From the NCBI GenBank assembly GCA_003550305.1, contig QKYT01000316.1, positions 105,815 to 126,312 on the forward strand: a DNA stretch of 20,498 bases. The letters run 5' to 3'. Below the pieces are notes generated by a model. The model was given only the letters and a program-made list of their open reading frames with translations, was not told where the DNA came from and did not search any database. Each line of letters opens with the position of its first letter. The stretch's first letter is position 1. Positions 18,404 to 20,498 of the stretch are shown piece by piece. The translations under genes and the position numbers were made by a program. This stretch comes from Glomus cerebriforme (lineage: Eukaryota; Glomeromycota; Glomeromycetes; Glomerales; Glomeraceae).

Positions 18404-19820
18404 TTGATTTAAGCTACTGAAAGATTTACCTGTATCCTTAGTTGCTTATGAATTGCATTTAAATTTTTCAACATCTTTAATTTATAAGGCTAAACATGGA
18501 GAATTTTATTGATTTGATCAGAGTATAATTGTGGATAATATTCTAAATTTGAAAGAAGGAAAAATTAGAATATATATATATAACTAAATTAGGCAAAAAA
18601 AAACATTTAAATATGCATATTCAATATAAAGTATAATAAAAATTGATTATTATAAATACAAATAAAATGATGATTTAAAAAATGATTGAGAATACATGCA
18701 ACTGTAAAATCATAAAAATTTTACTATTAGCTGTACGCATTTTTTCAGGGCCGGAATTACGGTAATGTCAGTCAGTTACTAAAATAAGTAATAAATTTCT
18801 AGCTGACATTATCAGAAATTATCCAAAAAAGGAAAGATTTACCTTTTTTGGTTCACGTGACATTTAGGCCGGCGTGTAGGATATTTTGTACCTACCGAAT
18901 TTTATTTTTTAGATGCCAGTTTTAACTTTTACTGACTTTTTTTTTTGCTTACTATTGATTGTTTTGGTTATGTTGTACTAATTATCTCAAATAAATAAAT
19001 AGTTATTCAATAATTTATAAATACTTTTATTTACTTGTATACGGTATTTTTTAAACAGTCAATTAATTAAAGATTCAATGTATTTNGAGTGACTATTGTT
19101 GAAAAGAATTTTTTTTTCAGCTATATGGCTATAAAAAAGGTTAACAACAAAAGAAGACAATTTACGCTTCTTACTGATTTACTACTGTATTACTAAGGTA
19201 AAATTTGGAATTGATAATAATTATATTGATTTATTGTATTTAAATACAAAAATTTAAAATTTCTAAACTATGATTTGAAAATCTTTTATTACAATCAAAA
19301 CTTGGATAAAATATTTTTTTTTTATTTTAATATTTCAATCAGCAGTTTATCTCATGACCGTTTTTATTTTACTGTTCTATGATTTCACTTAGTTTTCTTG
19401 ACAATGTCAACTATCGAAGTGATACTTATGTAATATTATAACCTTCGAATTTTTCTTTTTTTTTAAAAAATGTATTATATGAGGAATCATATTTTGAGAG
19501 TAAGAGACATCTATCAACATTTTGTATTTAATTTTTAATGTACCATTTTTTTTTATTGTATGAAACTGTTAATATCGATTCGCTTAAATATAAATTTTTA
19601 TAAGCAATATTTTTTTTTTAGATTAATTTATTTAATATTTGGTTCAATTTAGATTCAAAAAATATTTTTAAATAAATCTAAACAATTCCTATGACAAAAC
19701 TTTTTTAGGGTAATAATTTTTCTTAAAATTTTAATTATAGAATCTAAGGTACATTGGAAAGTATTACTTTATAATGAGAATTTTTTTACGTAAATTATCT
19801 TGAATTCTTTGAGTTCGATT
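18404..19820. other. Spacer without a gene, containing a hairpin cluster
   Basis: The 3' UTR of the fusion gene should lie at the left end. About 18490-18570 has a short protein-like run (KHGEFY-stop-FDQSIIVDNILNLKEG) too small to call. The rest is AT-rich with T-tracts and an N at 19085. The structured part is listed separately. Confidence 0.45.
18745..18896. repeat. Cluster of inverted repeats, possible MITE
   Basis: Three stems in 150 bp: TAATGTCAG (18763-18771) with CTGACATTA (18803-18811); CCAAAAAAGG (18823-18832) with CCTTTTTTGG (18842-18851), perfect 10 bp with a 9-base loop; and GTAGG with CCTAC (18876-18895). A TCACGTGA palindrome is at 18853-18860. The outer flanks GGGCCGGAATTACGGTAATG and, on the other strand, CGCCGGCCTAAATGTCACG share GCCGG and AATGTCA, so they may be worn terminal inverted repeats. 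This is the most GC-rich patch in the surrounding spacer. Confidence 0.5.
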
Positions 19821-20498
19821 AAAAATTTAGGTATATGAAATGTTGAATGAGCAATTAGTATGAATAATTTAAAAAATATAACATTGGAATTTTTAAACGA
19901 GGTAATATTTTAATGTATAATTTTAATAATATTTAAAAATGGAAACTAATTTTTACTTATTCTATAGATTAAGTTTCACTTGAAAATGAATTATTCAGAA
20001 AATATTATTGATATTTATGGCATTACTAAAGATTCTAAAACAAGTGATTTTATGATGGTAATGAAGTATGCAAAAAATGGTGTTCTAAGACAAAGTTTAA
20101 ATTCATATAAATGGAGAAATAAAGCAAGTTATTATTCTACGTAAAATTGCACATGGTCTTAGAGGTATCCATAAAGAGGGATTAACTCATCAAGACTTTC
20201 ATAGTGGTAATGTATTAAATGTAAATAAAGAGTATGGTATTTATAGTATTACTGATTTAGGATTATGTAAACCAGCAAATGAAAAATCAGAAAAGTACAA
20301 GAAAAATGTTTATGGAGTATTACCATATGTAGCTCCTGAANTTTTGAGAGGAAAAGAATANACACAAGAAAGTGATATTTATAGCTTTGGAATTATTATG
20401 TATGAAGTATCTAATGGATTACCTCCTTATTATGATATGCCTCATGATGAGTTTTTAGCTGTAAAAATCTGCCAAGGCTTAAGACCAAGACTTAATAT
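19821..20498 (+). pseudogene. Protein kinase, partial at window edge, probably inactive
   Basis: Same family as the kinase at 584-2052. The exon 1 remnant (19821-19901) ends NNLKNITLEFLNE, but upstream the frame has two TGA stops and AISMNN where the family has ALKSLNN, so the VALK lysine codon is gone. The zinc-ribbon and glycine-loop part is not readable. The intron 19902-19967 (GTAATA...CTATAG, 66 bp) is phase 0, at the same place as in the other gene. Exon 2 reads IKFHLKMNYSENIIDIYGIT, then a one-base insertion near 20124 shifts the frame after WRNK. It resumes QVIILRKIAHGLRGIHKEG, HQDFHSGN (20188-), DLG for DFG, VAPE and DIYSFGIIMYEV, ending RPRLN at the window edge. The insertion could be a draft error, but the degraded first exon argues for a pseudogene. 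Ns at 20341 and 20361. Confidence 0.75.

Overview
The window is very AT-rich (roughly three quarters A+T by eye) eukaryotic nuclear DNA. Its genes have short introns (66-98 bp, GT-AG) and long non-coding spacers rich in minisatellites and inverted repeats. The protein families point to an arbuscular mycorrhizal fungus of the Glomeromycotina, most likely Rhizophagus (R. irregularis-like). They are expanded kinases with an N-terminal zinc-ribbon-like segment, MACPF-like proteins, BTB-BACK-TLDc proteins and short LRR proteins with coiled-coil tails. The species call is from recognising families by eye, not from a search. Single-base Ns mark the sequence as a draft assembly.

Layout: 17-250 is a tandem repeat. 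584-2052 (-) is an intact three-exon protein kinase gene. 2053-8773 is a long gene-poor stretch. It holds an E-box pair, a coding remnant, two arrays of hairpin-forming repeats (about 4258-4560 and 4903-5185) flanking a 74-bp foldback, a TIR-bounded element of about 0.8 kb (5357-6179), a dispersed repeat pair, an (AATA)-rich minisatellite (about 7190-7500) and a decayed ORF. 8774-10195 (+) is a BTB-BACK-TLDc pseudogene. 10196-12037 is essentially empty.

12038-13972 (-) and 14389-18403 (+) form a head-to-head pair around a 416-bp spacer that contains a near-perfect tandem duplication of about 103 bp. The left gene is an intact 644-residue MACPF-like protein. The right gene, once spliced as five exons (1219 residues), joins a catalytically dead kinase, a MACPF-like region, leucine-rich repeats and a heptad-repeat coiled coil. 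Read without splicing it looks like three unrelated ORFs.

18404-19820 is non-coding with a cluster of hairpins near 18745-18896. The window ends inside another kinase of the same family as the first gene. That copy has a degraded first exon and a frameshift.

The most interesting feature is the divergent MACPF-like pair. One partner carries a pseudokinase and an LRR, an architecture reminiscent of sensor-executioner proteins in innate immunity and self/non-self recognition. The functional reading is inference. The exon joins and domain order are read from the sequence.
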